From Gordonia terrae (GTDB taxonomy: Bacteria > Actinomycetota > Actinomycetes > Mycobacteriales > Mycobacteriaceae): a stretch of DNA of 64,000 nt. Positions 52,749-61,780 of this stretch are shown one piece after another. The translations under genes and the position numbers were made by a program. Under the pieces are notes generated by a model. The model saw only the letters and a list, made by a program, of their open reading frames with translations, was not told where the DNA came from and searched no databases. The DNA is taken from NCBI RefSeq assembly GCF_001698225.1, contig NZ_CP016594.1, forward strand, positions 1,178,001-1,242,000, in the 5' to 3' direction. Every line of letters starts with the position of its first letter. Within the stretch, counting starts at the first letter, position 1.

Positions 52749-53711
52749 ATGAACGCACGCAGGTTCGGCGATCGACGTCCACGGCGACTGATCCGGTCCG
52801 GACTCGTGCTGCTCGTGGCGGGCACCGTCCTCGCCGGATGCGCACAGTCGACGCAGAACGATGCACAGTCGACGCAAACACCTGCACGGTCGACGCAAAC
52901 GCCCGCACGGTCGACGGAAACGCCTGCACAGTCGACGGAGAACAACGCACGGTCGACGAAGCACGTCAACCTCGGCGACAGTTTCAGCGCCGGGACCGGG
53001 GTGCGCCCGCTCGAGGCGGACTCACCGATCTACTGCCAGCGGTCGTCGAAGAACTACGCGCACATCGTCGCCGTGGACGAGGACTTCGACCTCACGGACG
53101 TCAGCTGCGCGGGCGCCGACACCGACGACTTCCGGGAGGCGCAGCACCAGGGCGTACCGCCGCAGCTCGACGCCCTCGACGACGACACCGACGTGGTGAC
53201 GCTGATGATCGGTGGCAACGACGAGCAGACCTATGGCCGGGCGATCCGGCTCTGCAGCGAACTCGCCGACGTCGACCGCTCGGGGGCGCCGTGCACCGAT
53301 CGCTACGGGAGTTCGCTGATCGACCCGGTCGCCGCCGACATCTACCCCGCGGTCCGGCAGGCGTTGCGCGACGTCCGGGACCGCGCGCCGAACGCCCGGA
53401 TCTTGTTGACCGGTTACCCGTGGCTGCTGCCGCCGACCGTCGGCTGCTACCCCGAGATGCGTCTCGCCGAAGGTGACGTGCCGATGATCCGCGAACTGCA
53501 GACGGCGCTGAACACCTACGGGCGGCGGGCGGCGGAGGACGCGGGGGTGGAGTTCGTCGACATGTCCCAGGTGTCCGAAGGTCACGACGCCTGTGCCGGC
53601 GACGAACGGTGGATCGAGCCGATGACCACGGCGGGCCCCGGCGCGGTGCACCCCAACGAGCAGGGGCAGGCGGCGATCGCCGAGCAGGTGCGCAAGGCGC
53701 TCGCGGGATAG
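52749..53711 (+). CDS. SGNH/GDSL hydrolase lipoprotein with heptapeptide repeats
   Basis: A 320-aa secreted esterase-like lipoprotein. The lipobox is LAGC, followed by a linker of six 7-residue units of the form (A/T)(Q/R)ST(Q/E)xx. The SGNH domain has GDSFSAGTG (catalytic Ser), IGGNDEQTYG and AVHPNEQG (catalytic His). Four cysteines (YCQR, SCAG, LCSE, PCTD) suggest disulfides. The natural ester is unknown. No clear ribosome site beyond GGCGGG. Confidence 0.82.
   Translation: MNARRFGDRRPRRLIRSGLVLLVAGTVLAGCAQSTQNDAQSTQTPARSTQTPARSTETPAQSTENNARSTKHVNLGDSFSAGTGVRPLEADSPIYCQRSSKNYAHIVAVDEDFDLTDVSCAGADTDDFREAQHQGVPPQLDALDDDTDVVTLMIGGNDEQTYGRAIRLCSELADVDRSGAPCTDRYGSSLIDPVAADIYPAVRQALRDVRDRAPNARILLTGYPWLLPPTVGCYPEMRLAEGDVPMIRELQTALNTYGRRAAEDAGVEFVDMSQVSEGHDACAGDERWIEPMTTAGPGAVHPNEQGQAAIAEQVRKALAG
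52841..52965 (+). repeat. 21-bp tandem repeats in the SGNH hydrolase linker
   Basis: Units of the form GCAC(A/G)GTCGACG plus 9-10 variable bases repeat with a 21-bp period about six times. They encode the heptapeptide linker after the lipobox. Confidence 0.85.
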
Positions 53712-53781
53712 TCCGGCCACCGCACGACCACGTTCCGACACCTCTGACCAGCGAGGATTTGGGTCACCCGGTGCCGTTTGG

Positions 53782-53787
53782 AACACT
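53782..53787 (+). promoter_or_regulatory. candidate -10 (AACACT) for hemL
   Basis: AACACT ends 7 bases before GTG 53795 and no ribosome site is visible. Weak match to TANNNT. Confidence 0.3.
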
Positions 53788-53794
53788 GTAGGCC

Positions 53795-55144
53795 GTGACT
53801 CCTTCCGCTGCTGCCACGCCTGCTCCCGGAACGGCCGCCTCCGCCGCGCTGTTCACCCGTGCGACGCAGGCCATCCCGGGTGGCGTCAACTCCCCGGTGC
53901 GCGCGTTCTCCGCGGTCGGCGGGACCCCGCGCTTCATCTCCTCGGCGGCCGGGTGCCGGCTCACCGACGCCGACGGCAACGACTACGTCGACCTCGTCAG
54001 CTCGTGGGGTCCGATGATCCTGGGACACGCACACCCGGCCGTCGTCGAGGCGGTCCGGGAGGCGGCCACCGGCGGTCTGTCCTTCGGTGCGCCCACCGAG
54101 GCCGAGATCGAACTCGCCGAGGAGATCATCGGCCGCGTCGATCCCGTCGAGCGTGTCCGGCTGGTGAACTCCGGCACCGAGGCGACGATGTCGGCGATCC
54201 GGCTCGCCCGCGGGTACACCGGCCGCTCCAAGATCATCAAGTTCGCCGGCTGCTACCACGGTCACGTCGACGCGTTGCTGGCCGCCGCGGGTTCCGGCGT
54301 CGCCACGCTCGGCCTGCCGACCAGCCCCGGTGTCACCGGCGCGTCGGCACACGACACCCTCGTCCTGCCCTACAACGACCTCGCCGCCGTCGCCGACGCC
54401 TTCGCCGAGTTCGGTGACGACATCGCCGCCGTCATCACCGAGGCGGCGGCCGGGAACATGGGCGCGGTCGCGCCGGTGGAGGGTTTCAACGCCGGACTGC
54501 GCGACCTGACCCGACGCCACGGCGCGTTGCTCATCATGGACGAGGTCATGACCGGTTTCCGGGTGAGCCCGAGCGGCTGGTACGGGCTCGAGGGCGTCGC
54601 CGGCGACCTCTACACCTTCGGCAAGGTCATGAGCGGGGGACTGCCCGCCGCCGCGTTCGGCGGCCGGGCCGACGTGATGGAACGGCTCGCGCCGACCGGG
54701 CCGGTCTACCAGGCCGGCACGCTGTCGGGGAATCCCGTCGCGGTCGCCGCCGGGCTCGCGACCCTGCGCCACGCCGACGTCGAGGTCTACCGCACGCTCG
54801 ACGCCAACGCCGACCGGCTCGGGGCGCTGCTGCACGAGGCCCTGACCGCGGCCGGGGTGGCCCACCGCGTGCAGAAGGCGGGCAGCCTGCTGAGTGTGTT
54901 CTTCACTACCGACCCGGAGATCCCGATCGTCGACTACGCCGGCGTCTCGGCCACCGAGACCTGGCGGTTTGCGCCCTTCTTCCACGCTCTGCTCGAGCGC
55001 GGCGTGTACGCACCACCGAGCGCCTTCGAGGCCTGGTTTGTGTCCGCGGCGCTCGACGAGGATGCTTTCTCGCAGATCGCCGATGCGCTGCCCGCGGCAG
55101 CGCAGGCGGCCGCGACCGCAGCCACACCGGGGGACAACGCCTGA
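53795..55144 (+). CDS. hemL: glutamate-1-semialdehyde 2,1-aminomutase
   Basis: A 449-aa class-III aminotransferase that makes 5-aminolevulinate, the step after Hem[13 protein letters not shown] is the family opener and Lys277 in [18 protein letters not shown] binds PLP. The C-terminus is Ala-rich. Its stop overlaps the next ATG by one base (TGATG). This gene starts the hemL-phosphatase-thioredoxin-ccdA-resB-ccsA series, matching Rv0524-Rv0529. Confidence 0.95.
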   Translation: MTPSAAATPAPGTAASAALFTRATQAIPGGVNSPVRAFSAVGGTPRFISSAAGCRLTDADGNDYVDLVSSWGPMILGHAHPAVVEAVREAATGGLSFGAPTEAEIELAEEIIGRVDPVERVRLVNSGTEATMSAIRLARGYTGRSKIIKFAGCYHGHVDALLAAAGSGVATLGLPTSPGVTGASAHDTLVLPYNDLAAVADAFAEFGDDIAAVITEAAAGNMGAVAPVEGFNAGLRDLTRRHGALLIMDEVMTGFRVSPSGWYGLEGVAGDLYTFGKVMSGGLPAAAFGGRADVMERLAPTGPVYQAGTLSGNPVAVAAGLATLRHADVEVYRTLDANADRLGALLHEALTAAGVAHRVQKAGSLLSVFFTTDPEIPIVDYAGVSATETWRFAPFFHALLERGVYAPPSAFEAWFVSAALDEDAFSQIADALPAAAQAAATAATPGDNA

Positions 55145-55770
55145 TGCACACGATCGTCCACATGATGCGCCACGGAGAGGTCGACAACCCGGACGGCATC
55201 CTCTACGGCCGTCTGCCCGGTTTCCGCCTCTCCGGCGACGGCCAGGCACAGGCACGCAAGGTCGCCGACGCGCTCGCCGACCACGACGTCAAAGCCGTGT
55301 TCGCCTCGCCGCTGCAACGTGCGCAGGAGACGGCCACGCCGATCGCCGCCGCACACGGCGTCCCCATCCTGACCAACGACGACCTCATCGAGGCCGAGAA
55401 CGTCTTCGAGGGCCTCAAGGTCTCGGTCGGCGACGGTGCGCTGAGCAAACCGCGGCACTGGCCGAAGCTGCGTGACCCGTTCACACCGTCCTGGGGTGAG
55501 CCCTACATCCAGCTCGCGCACCGCATGCTCGCCGCGGCCAACACGGCGCGCGACGCGGCCCGCGGACACGAAGCCGTCTGCGTCAGTCACCAGCTGCCCG
55601 TCTACACGCTGCGCCGGTTTCTCGAAGGTCAGCGTCTGTGGCACGACCCGCGTCGCCGGCAGTGCTCGCTGGCCTCGCTGACCAGCCTGATCTACGACGA
55701 CGACGCGCTCGTCGACATCATCTACTCCGAACCGGCCGGGGCCTCGGACCCGCTCGCCACCGGTGCGTGA
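55144..55770 (+). CDS. histidine phosphatase family protein (Rv0525-like)
   Basis: A 208-aa phosphoglycerate-mutase-like phosphatase. MMRHGEVDNPDG carries the phosphorylated His of the RHG motif, and VCVSHQLPVYTLRRFLEG the second His. ASPLQRAQETA is also typical. Substrate unknown. It is coupled to hemL by a one-base overlap and keeps the Rv0525 position. Confidence 0.87.
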   Translation: MHTIVHMMRHGEVDNPDGILYGRLPGFRLSGDGQAQARKVADALADHDVKAVFASPLQRAQETATPIAAAHGVPILTNDDLIEAENVFEGLKVSVGDGALSKPRHWPKLRDPFTPSWGEPYIQLAHRMLAAANTARDAARGHEAVCVSHQLPVYTLRRFLEGQRLWHDPRRRQCSLASLTSLIYDDDALVDIIYSEPAGASDPLATGA

Positions 55771-55779
55771 GCCGGCTGT

Positions 55780-55816
55780 GACAGAAGTCCCGCTCGCTGC
55801 GCTCCCGGCGACAGAA
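55780..55816. repeat. dispersed repeat copy flanked by 7-bp direct repeats
   Basis: GACAGAA occurs at 55780-55786 and 55810-55816. Between them lie 23 bases containing CGCTCGCTGCGCTCCCGGC, a minus-strand copy of the GAGCG-AGCGA repeat. The 30-bp period equals that inside hemA. Confidence 0.6.
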
Positions 55817-55838
55817 AAAGAAGTGAAGGTCTGACGTA

Positions 55839-56432
55839 GTGCGCAAGTTCCTCCTGCCGGCGATGTTGTCGGCCCTGGTCATGCTGATCGCCGGCTGCAG
55901 CACCGGCGACGACGCGGTCGCGCAGGGGAACACCTTCCAGTTCGTCTCGCCGGGCGGACAGACCGTCATCACCTATGTGCCCGACGAGCGCAAGCCGATC
56001 GCCGATGTCACCGGCGAAGACCTGGTCTCCGGGCAACCGCTGTCGCTGTCCGACGACCGCTTCGCCGGCAAGGTCGTCGTCGTCAACGTGTGGGGATCAT
56101 GGTGCGGCCCCTGCCGCGGCGAGGCCGACGACCTCGAGCGCGTCTACGAACGCAACCGCGCCGACGGGGTGGAGTTCCTCGGCATCAACCTGCGTGACGA
56201 CCGCGAGTCCGCGAAGGACTTCGTCATCGACCGCAACGTCGGATTCCCGTCGATCTACGACTTCCCGGGCATGTCGCTCGCCGCGCTGACCACGCCCACC
56301 TCGGTGGTGCCGACGACGATCGTGCTCGATCGGGAGCACCGTCCGGCGGCGGTGTTCCTGAAGGCGATCTCCGACAACGAGCTCGACGAGGTCGTCAAGC
56401 GCGTCGCGGCCGAGCCGGCGGGGTCGGTGTGA
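55839..56432 (+). CDS. TlpA/ResA-like thioredoxin lipoprotein (Rv0526-like)
   Basis: A 197-aa lipoprotein (lipobox LIAGC, Cys20) with a thioredoxin domain and active site WCGPC (Cys89, Cys92). The cis-Pro lies in [11 protein letters not shown]. Outside the membrane it would keep the CXXCH heme site of apocytochrome c reduced, taking electrons from CcdA. GAAGG precedes the GTG start. The stop overlaps ccdA by 4 bases. Confidence 0.92.
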   Translation: MRKFLLPAMLSALVMLIAGCSTGDDAVAQGNTFQFVSPGGQTVITYVPDERKPIADVTGEDLVSGQPLSLSDDRFAGKVVVVNVWGSWCGPCRGEADDLERVYERNRADGVEFLGINLRDDRESAKDFVIDRNVGFPSIYDFPGMSLAALTTPTSVVPTTIVLDREHRPAAVFLKAISDNELDEVVKRVAAEPAGSV

Positions 56433-57274
56433 TGCTCGCGTCCACCCTGCAGCCGTCCACCTCGGAACCGGCGACCCTGATGCTCGCGTCGTCGATCGGC
56501 GACACATTCGCCGACACCGTCTCCAGCGGACCGCTTCTACTCGCCGTGGCCGCCTGCCTGCTCGCCGGACTCGTGTCCTTCGCCTCTCCGTGCGTCGTCC
56601 CGCTCGTCCCGGGTTACCTGTCGTACCTCGCGGGTCTCGTCGGGGCGGAGGCGCCCGCGGTGAAGGTGGGCGAGAGCGCGAAGAGCGGCCGCTCGCGCGT
56701 CGCGCTCGCGGCGGGCCTGTTCGTCCTCGGCTTCACCGTCGTCTTCGTCGCCGCCACCGCCACCGTCCTCGGCGTGACGAGCACCTTCGTGCTGAATCGT
56801 GAACTGCTGCAACGCATCGGCGGTGTCGTCACCATCGCGATGGGCCTGGTGTTCATCGGTCTCATCCCGGCGCTGCAGCGCGAGGTCCGCTTCGAGCCGC
56901 GGCGGGTCTCGAACATCGTCGGGGCGCCGTTGCTCGGTGCGGTCTTCGCGCTCGGCTGGACACCGTGCCTCGGACCGACCCTGGCCGCGGTGATCGCCAC
57001 CGTCAGCGGGACCGAGGGGTCGACGGCGGCCAAGGGCGTGACGCTCATCGTCGCGTATTGCCTCGGGCTCGGGCTTCCGTTCGTGATCCTGGCGTTCTCC
57101 TCGGCGTGGGCCCTGCGCAGTCTCGGCTGGCTCCGTCGGAACGCCCGCGCGATCCAGGTGGTCGGCGGGGTCCTGCTGATCGGGGTCGGCGTCGCCCTGC
57201 TGACCGGCTGGTGGGACCAGTTCATCGTCTGGGTCCAGGTCCGCTTCGTCACCGACACCCAACTACCGATCTGA
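56429..57274 (+). CDS. ccdA: cytochrome c biogenesis protein CcdA
   Basis: A 281-aa membrane thiol-disulfide carrier. About six to seven helices follow an N-terminal extension. The two redox cysteines lie in [19 protein letters not shown] and [10 protein letters not shown]. It passes electrons from cytoplasmic thioredoxin to the adjoining lipoprotein. GTG 56429 overlaps the preceding stop; ATG 56432 directly follows and may be used instead. Confidence 0.92.
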   Translation: MMLASTLQPSTSEPATLMLASSIGDTFADTVSSGPLLLAVAACLLAGLVSFASPCVVPLVPGYLSYLAGLVGAEAPAVKVGESAKSGRSRVALAAGLFVLGFTVVFVAATATVLGVTSTFVLNRELLQRIGGVVTIAMGLVFIGLIPALQREVRFEPRRVSNIVGAPLLGAVFALGWTPCLGPTLAAVIATVSGTEGSTAAKGVTLIVAYCLGLGLPFVILAFSSAWALRSLGWLRRNARAIQVVGGVLLIGVGVALLTGWWDQFIVWVQVRFVTDTQLPI

Positions 57275-57285
57275 GTGCTGGACCC

Positions 57286-59028
57286 ATGACCGATCTGACC
57301 GACCGCCCGCAGGTGGACACACCCGAGCCGGCCCCGAAACCCCACTGGGCCCGTCGTCGTCTGCTGTGGCCGCTGCGCAACCTCTGGCGTTCGCTGACCT
57401 CGATGCGGACCGCGCTGATCCTGCTGTTCCTGCTCGCGCTCGCCGCGATCCCCGGTGCGCTGCTCCCGCAGCGTGAGCTCAACGAGCAGAAGACCCTCGA
57501 GTACATCGCCGACCGCGGTCAGCTCGGTGTCTGGATGGACCGGCTACAGCTGTTCGACGTCTTCTCCAGCGCCTGGTTCACCGCCATCTACGTGCTGTTG
57601 TTCATCTCGCTGGTCGGCTGTCTGACGCCGCGAATGGTCGAGCACTTCCACAGCCTGCGCGCGAAGCCCGTTGCCGCACCGCGCAACCTGTCCCGTCTGC
57701 CGCGGCACGTCACCCACACCGTCGACGGCGACCCCGAAACCGTCGCGCGCCGGATCGACGGCCGATTGCGCGGCTGGCGACGCGAGGTCGTGGTCCGCGA
57801 GCCGAGCAAAACGTACCCGGACGGATGCGTCGAGGTGTCCGCCGAGAAGGGCTACCTCCGCGAGTTCGGCAACCTCGTCTTCCACTTCGCCCTGCTGGCG
57901 TTGCTGGTCTCGATCGCGCTGGGCAAGATGTACGGCTACGAGGGCACCCGCAGTCTCGTCGCCGACGGTGAGCAGGGGCTGTGCAACACCTCGACCGCCG
58001 TCTACGACTCGTTCCGCGCCGGCAACCTGGTCGACGGCACGGACCTGTCGCCCTTCTGCTTCCGCGTCGACGACTTCTCGGCGACCTTCCTGCCCAGCGG
58101 CCAGCCCGACATGTACGACGCCACCATTCGGTACGCCGCGGGCAGCGACGGCAGCGTGGGCAACCTCGGCGACCCCGCCGGCTGGGCGACCACCTCGGTG
58201 CGTGTCAACGAACCGCTGCGCGTCGCGGGTGATCGCGTCTACGTGCTGGGCAACGGCTTTGCACCGACGTTCACGGTGACCTTCCCCAACGGGGAGAAGC
58301 GCACGCAGACGACGCCGTTCGTCCCCGACGAACTCCAGACGATGCTGTCGTCGGGGGCTGCCCGCTTCGACACCCCGGCGGGCCTCTATCCCGACGCCGA
58401 CACCCGTCGCAAGAACCAGATCGCCCTCGAGGGCCTGTTCGCGCCGACCGCGTCGTTCCACGGTTCGCTGCTGACCTCGTCGTCGCCGGAACCCGACGAC
58501 CCCTTCGTCGCCATCCGGATCTTCAAGGGCGACACCGGTCTCGACACCGGCAAGCCCCAGAACGTCTACTCGCTCGACCAGGACCTCATCGAGCAGGGCC
58601 GTCTCCAGCGTCAGGCCCAGGTGAACCTCGGAGTCGGCCAGAGCCACACCCTGGCCGACGGCACGACGGTGACCTTCGACGGTTACGAACGCTGGGTGTC
58701 GGTGCAGGTCTCGCACGATCCCGCCCAGGTCTGGGTGCTGGTGAGCTCGATCGTGATGCTCGGCGGCCTGCTGGTGTCGCTGCTGATCCGTCGCCGGCGC
58801 ATCTGGGCGCGGCTGGTCCCGGTTCCAGCCGCGAGCTCGCAAGCCGACGGCGATGGTCGGGCCGCTGATGGCCACGACAACGGGCAACGACGTACTGTAG
58901 TAGAGATTGCCGGGCTGGCGCGTACCGATCAGGCCGGCTGGGGTGAGGGCTTCGACGAGCAGGCGGCCGATCTCGTGGCCGGCGACGCCGACGCACCCGC
59001 CTCGCGGCGGACGACCCGGCGGCTCTAG
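57286..59028 (+). CDS. resB: cytochrome c biogenesis protein ResB (CcsB)
   Basis: A 580-aa protein of the system II heme-handling complex. Three N-terminal helices, with SMRTALILLFLLALAAIPGALLPQR and a helix near residues 85-105, precede a large extracytoplasmic domain. A fourth helix (about 484-505) follows, then an acidic tail. With CcsA it moves heme to apocytochrome c. ATG 57286 follows the ccdA stop by 11 bases; no overlap is needed for this start. Confidence 0.93.
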   Translation: MTDLTDRPQVDTPEPAPKPHWARRRLLWPLRNLWRSLTSMRTALILLFLLALAAIPGALLPQRELNEQKTLEYIADRGQLGVWMDRLQLFDVFSSAWFTAIYVLLFISLVGCLTPRMVEHFHSLRAKPVAAPRNLSRLPRHVTHTVDGDPETVARRIDGRLRGWRREVVVREPSKTYPDGCVEVSAEKGYLREFGNLVFHFALLALLVSIALGKMYGYEGTRSLVADGEQGLCNTSTAVYDSFRAGNLVDGTDLSPFCFRVDDFSATFLPSGQPDMYDATIRYAAGSDGSVGNLGDPAGWATTSVRVNEPLRVAGDRVYVLGNGFAPTFTVTFPNGEKRTQTTPFVPDELQTMLSSGAARFDTPAGLYPDADTRRKNQIALEGLFAPTASFHGSLLTSSSPEPDDPFVAIRIFKGDTGLDTGKPQNVYSLDQDLIEQGRLQRQAQVNLGVGQSHTLADGTTVTFDGYERWVSVQVSHDPAQVWVLVSSIVMLGGLLVSLLIRRRRIWARLVPVPAASSQADGDGRAADGHDNGQRRTVVEIAGLARTDQAGWGEGFDEQAADLVAGDADAPASRRTTRRL

Positions 59029-59048
59029 CAGCCGGCGAAAGGAAGCAC

Positions 59049-60068
59049 ATGAACTCCGAAGCTCCGGCGATGCCGATCGACGAGACGCTCGCGCGGTACT
59101 CCGACCTGCTGTACGGCACCGCCATGACGGTCTATGTCGTCGCGGTCATCTTGTTCCTGGGTGCGCTCGCCGCGGTCCGGGGCCGGCGTCTCGAGCAGAA
59201 GCAACTGGTCAACGCCGGTGCGCGCGGGACGGAGGCCCGGATGCCGGGTCGCGTCGACGAGTCGTCGCGGCGGACACTCGGTGAGAAGCTCGGCAACATG
59301 GGGCTGCCCGTCGTGGTCGTCGGACTCGCCGCCCACATCGGGTCGATCGTGCTGCGCGGTATCGCGACCGACCGCGCGCCCTGGGGCAACATGTACGAGT
59401 TCATCTCGATGACGTGTGCCGCGGGCGTGCTCGCCGGACTGGTCATCCTGCGCAAGCGCGAACACCGTCCGCTGCTCTCGTTCGTGCTGTTGCCCGTGAT
59501 CCTGCTGATGTTCATCGCCGGCCGGTGGCTCTACACCCAGGCGGCACCCGTCGTGCCCGCCTTGAAGTCGTACTGGCTCGCCGTACACGTGTCGATCATC
59601 TCGGTGTCGTCGGGAATCCTCTTGGTGTCGGGTGTCGCGAGCATCCTCTACCTGATCAAGATGCGCTGGGCGGCGAACTCGCCCGACGACTCCGCCGCGG
59701 TCTCCACCCGGCCGGGTCTCGCCGGTGCGGTCCGTCGTGTCGTCGAGCACCTGCCGTCGGCCGAACAACTCGACCGGCTGGCCTACAAGTGCGTGGTGAT
59801 CGGCTTCCCGCTCTTCGGACTCGGTGTCATCTGCGGTGCCATCTGGGCCGAGGCGGCCTGGGGCCGGTTCTGGGGCTGGGACCCCAAGGAGACGGTGTCC
59901 TTCATCGCGTGGGTGATCTACGCGGCCTACCTGCACGCGCGCGCGACAGCGGGCTGGCGTAACAACGCCGCGGCCTGGATCAACGTCGCCGGATTCGTGG
60001 CGATGCTGTTCAACCTGTTCATCATCAACCTGGTCGTGTCGGGCCTGCACTCCTACGCGGGTCTGTAG
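59049..60068 (+). CDS. ccsA: cytochrome c biogenesis protein CcsA (ResC)
   Basis: A 339-aa membrane protein with about eight helices. WGNMYEFISMTCA and the tryptophan-rich AAWGRFWGWDPKETVSFIAWV (WWD domain) bind heme. His residues for axial ligation lie in AVHVSIIS and YLHARATAGW. It works with ResB as the system II synthase. GAAAGGAAGC precedes the ATG. Last gene of the hemL-ccsA series. Confidence 0.95.
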   Translation: MNSEAPAMPIDETLARYSDLLYGTAMTVYVVAVILFLGALAAVRGRRLEQKQLVNAGARGTEARMPGRVDESSRRTLGEKLGNMGLPVVVVGLAAHIGSIVLRGIATDRAPWGNMYEFISMTCAAGVLAGLVILRKREHRPLLSFVLLPVILLMFIAGRWLYTQAAPVVPALKSYWLAVHVSIISVSSGILLVSGVASILYLIKMRWAANSPDDSAAVSTRPGLAGAVRRVVEHLPSAEQLDRLAYKCVVIGFPLFGLGVICGAIWAEAAWGRFWGWDPKETVSFIAWVIYAAYLHARATAGWRNNAAAWINVAGFVAMLFNLFIINLVVSGLHSYAGL

Positions 60069-60086
60069 GAGGCTCGGCCGGCGCGG

Positions 60087-60626
60087 TCAGCCGGGGGTGT
60101 CGCTCGGGGTGTTCTCTTCGGCCTTCTTGGCCAGCGCCTGCGCCTTGACCAGTTTGAGCAGATCGATGAGCGCGTCGATGGTGTCCGGGCAGAGCGAACC
60201 CATGTCGATCCCGGACAGATGGCTGCCGGTGACCTGGAGCATCTCGACGTAATTCTGTTGCTGCCGAACACGTTCGAGATCCTCGTCGGGGTTCGACAGG
60301 AAGTACGTGACGCTCACGTCGAAGGCGCGGGCGATGGCCTCGACCGTCCGGAACGACGGGGTGCGGGCCTTGCCGGTGCGTAGCTGGGAGATATAGGCGT
60401 CGGACAGCGAGTAGCCGAGCCGGTTGGCCTTCTCGGCGATCTTCTTGCCGGTATATCGAATGCCGTTCTCGTCACGACTGTGCTCGAACAGGTAACCGAT
60501 CTTCTCGGCGAAGCTCAGGTCGTCGTCGGTCGACGTCCCTCGCGGAGATCGTCCCGGGTTCAACGGCGCCTTCTCTCGGATCAGCCATCGGGGAATCGAT
60601 GGTGAAGTGGACGATACCCTACCCAT
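60087..60626 (-). CDS. XRE-type HTH regulator
   Basis: A 179-aa cytosolic protein. A Ser/Pro/Arg-rich N-terminus precedes the HTH (FAEKIGYLFEHSRDENGIRYTGKKIAEKANRLG, then SLSDAYISQLRTGKARTPSFRTVEAIARAFDVSVTYF) and a helical C-terminus. The plan resembles the EspR-type nucleoid-associated regulators of mycobacteria, but identity is not clear. ATG 60626 lies in a 12-bp palindrome TACCCATGGGTA. A GTG at 60683, 3 bases after the upstream gene's stop, is an alternative start giving 198 aa. Confidence 0.7.
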   Translation of the reverse strand: MGRVSSTSPSIPRWLIREKAPLNPGRSPRGTSTDDDLSFAEKIGYLFEHSRDENGIRYTGKKIAEKANRLGYSLSDAYISQLRTGKARTPSFRTVEAIARAFDVSVTYFLSNPDEDLERVRQQQNYVEMLQVTGSHLSGIDMGSLCPDTIDALIDLLKLVKAQALAKKAEENTPSDTPG

Positions 60627-60631
60627 GGGTA
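60620..60631. promoter_or_regulatory. palindrome over the XRE gene start codon
   Basis: TACCCATGGGTA is a perfect 12-bp palindrome centred on the ATG at 60626. Outer ATACCC and GGGTAT repeats extend it. It could be an autoregulatory site. Confidence 0.35.
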
Positions 60632-60686
60632 TGTTCCGCAGAGACGTTCTGAACCTGGTCTCAGCTTTTCTGCCGAGCGTCACGCC

Positions 60687-60905
60687 TCAGATCTCGTCCC
60701 CGTCGGTGCCGTTGGTGCCGCGGGTGCGATTGTCGAGGTCGCGGAGAAAATCGGGGTCGTCGTCGGGGCCGAGAGGGCCGCGCGGACGGGGGCGGCGGAG
60801 GCCGGACGAGGGGGTGTCACCGGACTCGTCGGAGTGGGGTCCGAAGGCGCGCCACATGAGGAAACCGATGGCGAGCAGACCCAGAACGGCGAACAGATAG
60901 ATCAT
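60687..60905 (-). CDS. small single-helix membrane protein
   Basis: A 72-aa protein: one N-terminal membrane helix (about residues 3-20) and a hydrophilic tail rich in Arg, Pro, Gly and Asp. GGGAGG before the ATG supports it as real. Its stop lies 3 bases before a possible GTG start of the XRE gene, so the two may be coupled. Function unknown. Confidence 0.65.
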   Translation of the reverse strand: MIYLFAVLGLLAIGFLMWRAFGPHSDESGDTPSSGLRRPRPRGPLGPDDDPDFLRDLDNRTRGTNGTDGDEI

Positions 60906-60988
60906 GACAACCTCCCGTCGTCCAGCGTACGTGAGATGCCTGCGAGGTCAGGGCGAACGCCCGGCGGCGAGCGGGCCGGACCCGCGGA

Positions 60989-61213
60989 TCAGTGCGTGCG
61001 GCGGTTGAGCAGCGCGACGACGTCCTCTTCGCGGAAGCGTCGATGACCGCCCGGGGTGCGGATCGAGCCGAGGATGCCCGAGCTCGCCCAGCGCGCGACC
61101 GTCTTGGGGTTCACGTTGAACATCGCGGCGACCTGGCCGGGGGTCAGCGTGTGCTGGCTGGCGAGTCCCGGGGTGATGTAGGTGGCGGGCGGTGCGGTCT
61201 CGATGCTGGTCAT
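60989..61213 (-). CDS. bldC: BldC-like HTH transcriptional regulator
   Basis: A 74-aa MerR-type winged-helix protein. LTPGQVAAMFNVNPKTVARWASSGILGSIRTPGGHRRFREEDVVALL is a close match to BldC, the developmental regulator of Streptomyces that binds as head-to-tail oligomers. AGGGGG precedes the ATG by 4 bases. It is the second BldC-like gene in the window, beside 26668. The upstream 180 bases are more AT-rich and probably hold its promoter. Confidence 0.88.
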   Translation of the reverse strand: MTSIETAPPATYITPGLASQHTLTPGQVAAMFNVNPKTVARWASSGILGSIRTPGGHRRFREEDVVALLNRRTH

Positions 61214-61390
61214 GGTTCCCCCTGGCGTGTTGGAGTGCTCGGTCGGTGCGCCGAAGCTGGCGAAGCGGCTCTGCACGTGGTGGATGAGTTCTTCATGAAT
61301 ACACGCAAATCGCCCAGGTACTCGAACCGTCAGCGGGAGGTAAAGAGCGTGCAAAGGCCCGCGACCTGCGGGAGCGCGACGACCGCCCAG

Positions 61391-61396
61391 TACGCT
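61391..61396 (+). promoter_or_regulatory. candidate -10 (TACGCT), leaderless promoter
   Basis: TACGCT is followed by exactly 6 bases and the GTG at 61403. Confidence 0.5.
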
Positions 61397-61402
61397 GAGG
61401 GG

Positions 61403-61780
61403 GTGAGTGAAGCGCACGACCCCACCCCAGGCAAGAAGGCCACGCCCGACGAGGCCACCCCCACATCGACCGCCGCGGACACCGCGCCTCAGGCGGGCGG
61501 GCGTCCGATGACCCTGGCGGTCGCACTGTTCCTGTACACGTTCGCGCGGCTGCTGCTCGTCACCGCGGTCGTCGTGATCATCATGGTCGGCGGCCGCCTG
61601 GTCGACGTCGAGGTGCCCTTCCTGGTGGCCGCGGTGTTCGGTGTGCTGATCGCTCTTCCGCTCGGCATGGTCCTGTTCAAGACCCTGCGTCTCAAGGTGA
61701 ACAGCGAGATCGCGGCGCTCGAGGCCGGTCGCCGGTCCAAGCACGACGATCTGCAGGCACGGCTCCGCGGCGACAAGTGA
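61403..61780 (+). CDS. DUF4229-like membrane protein
   Basis: A 125-aa protein with a Pro/Thr-rich N-terminus, two membrane helices (about 38-62 and 70-92) and a basic C-terminal helix ([21 protein letters not shown]). It matches my memory of DUF4229, found in actinobacteria beside ccsA and menaquinone genes. Function unknown. Its stop overlaps the next GTG by 4 bases. Confidence 0.75.
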   Translation: MSEAHDPTPGKKATPDEATPTSTAADTAPQAGGRPMTLAVALFLYTFARLLLVTAVVVIIMVGGRLVDVEVPFLVAAVFGVLIALPLGMVLFKTLRLKVNSEIAALEAGRRSKHDDLQARLRGDK

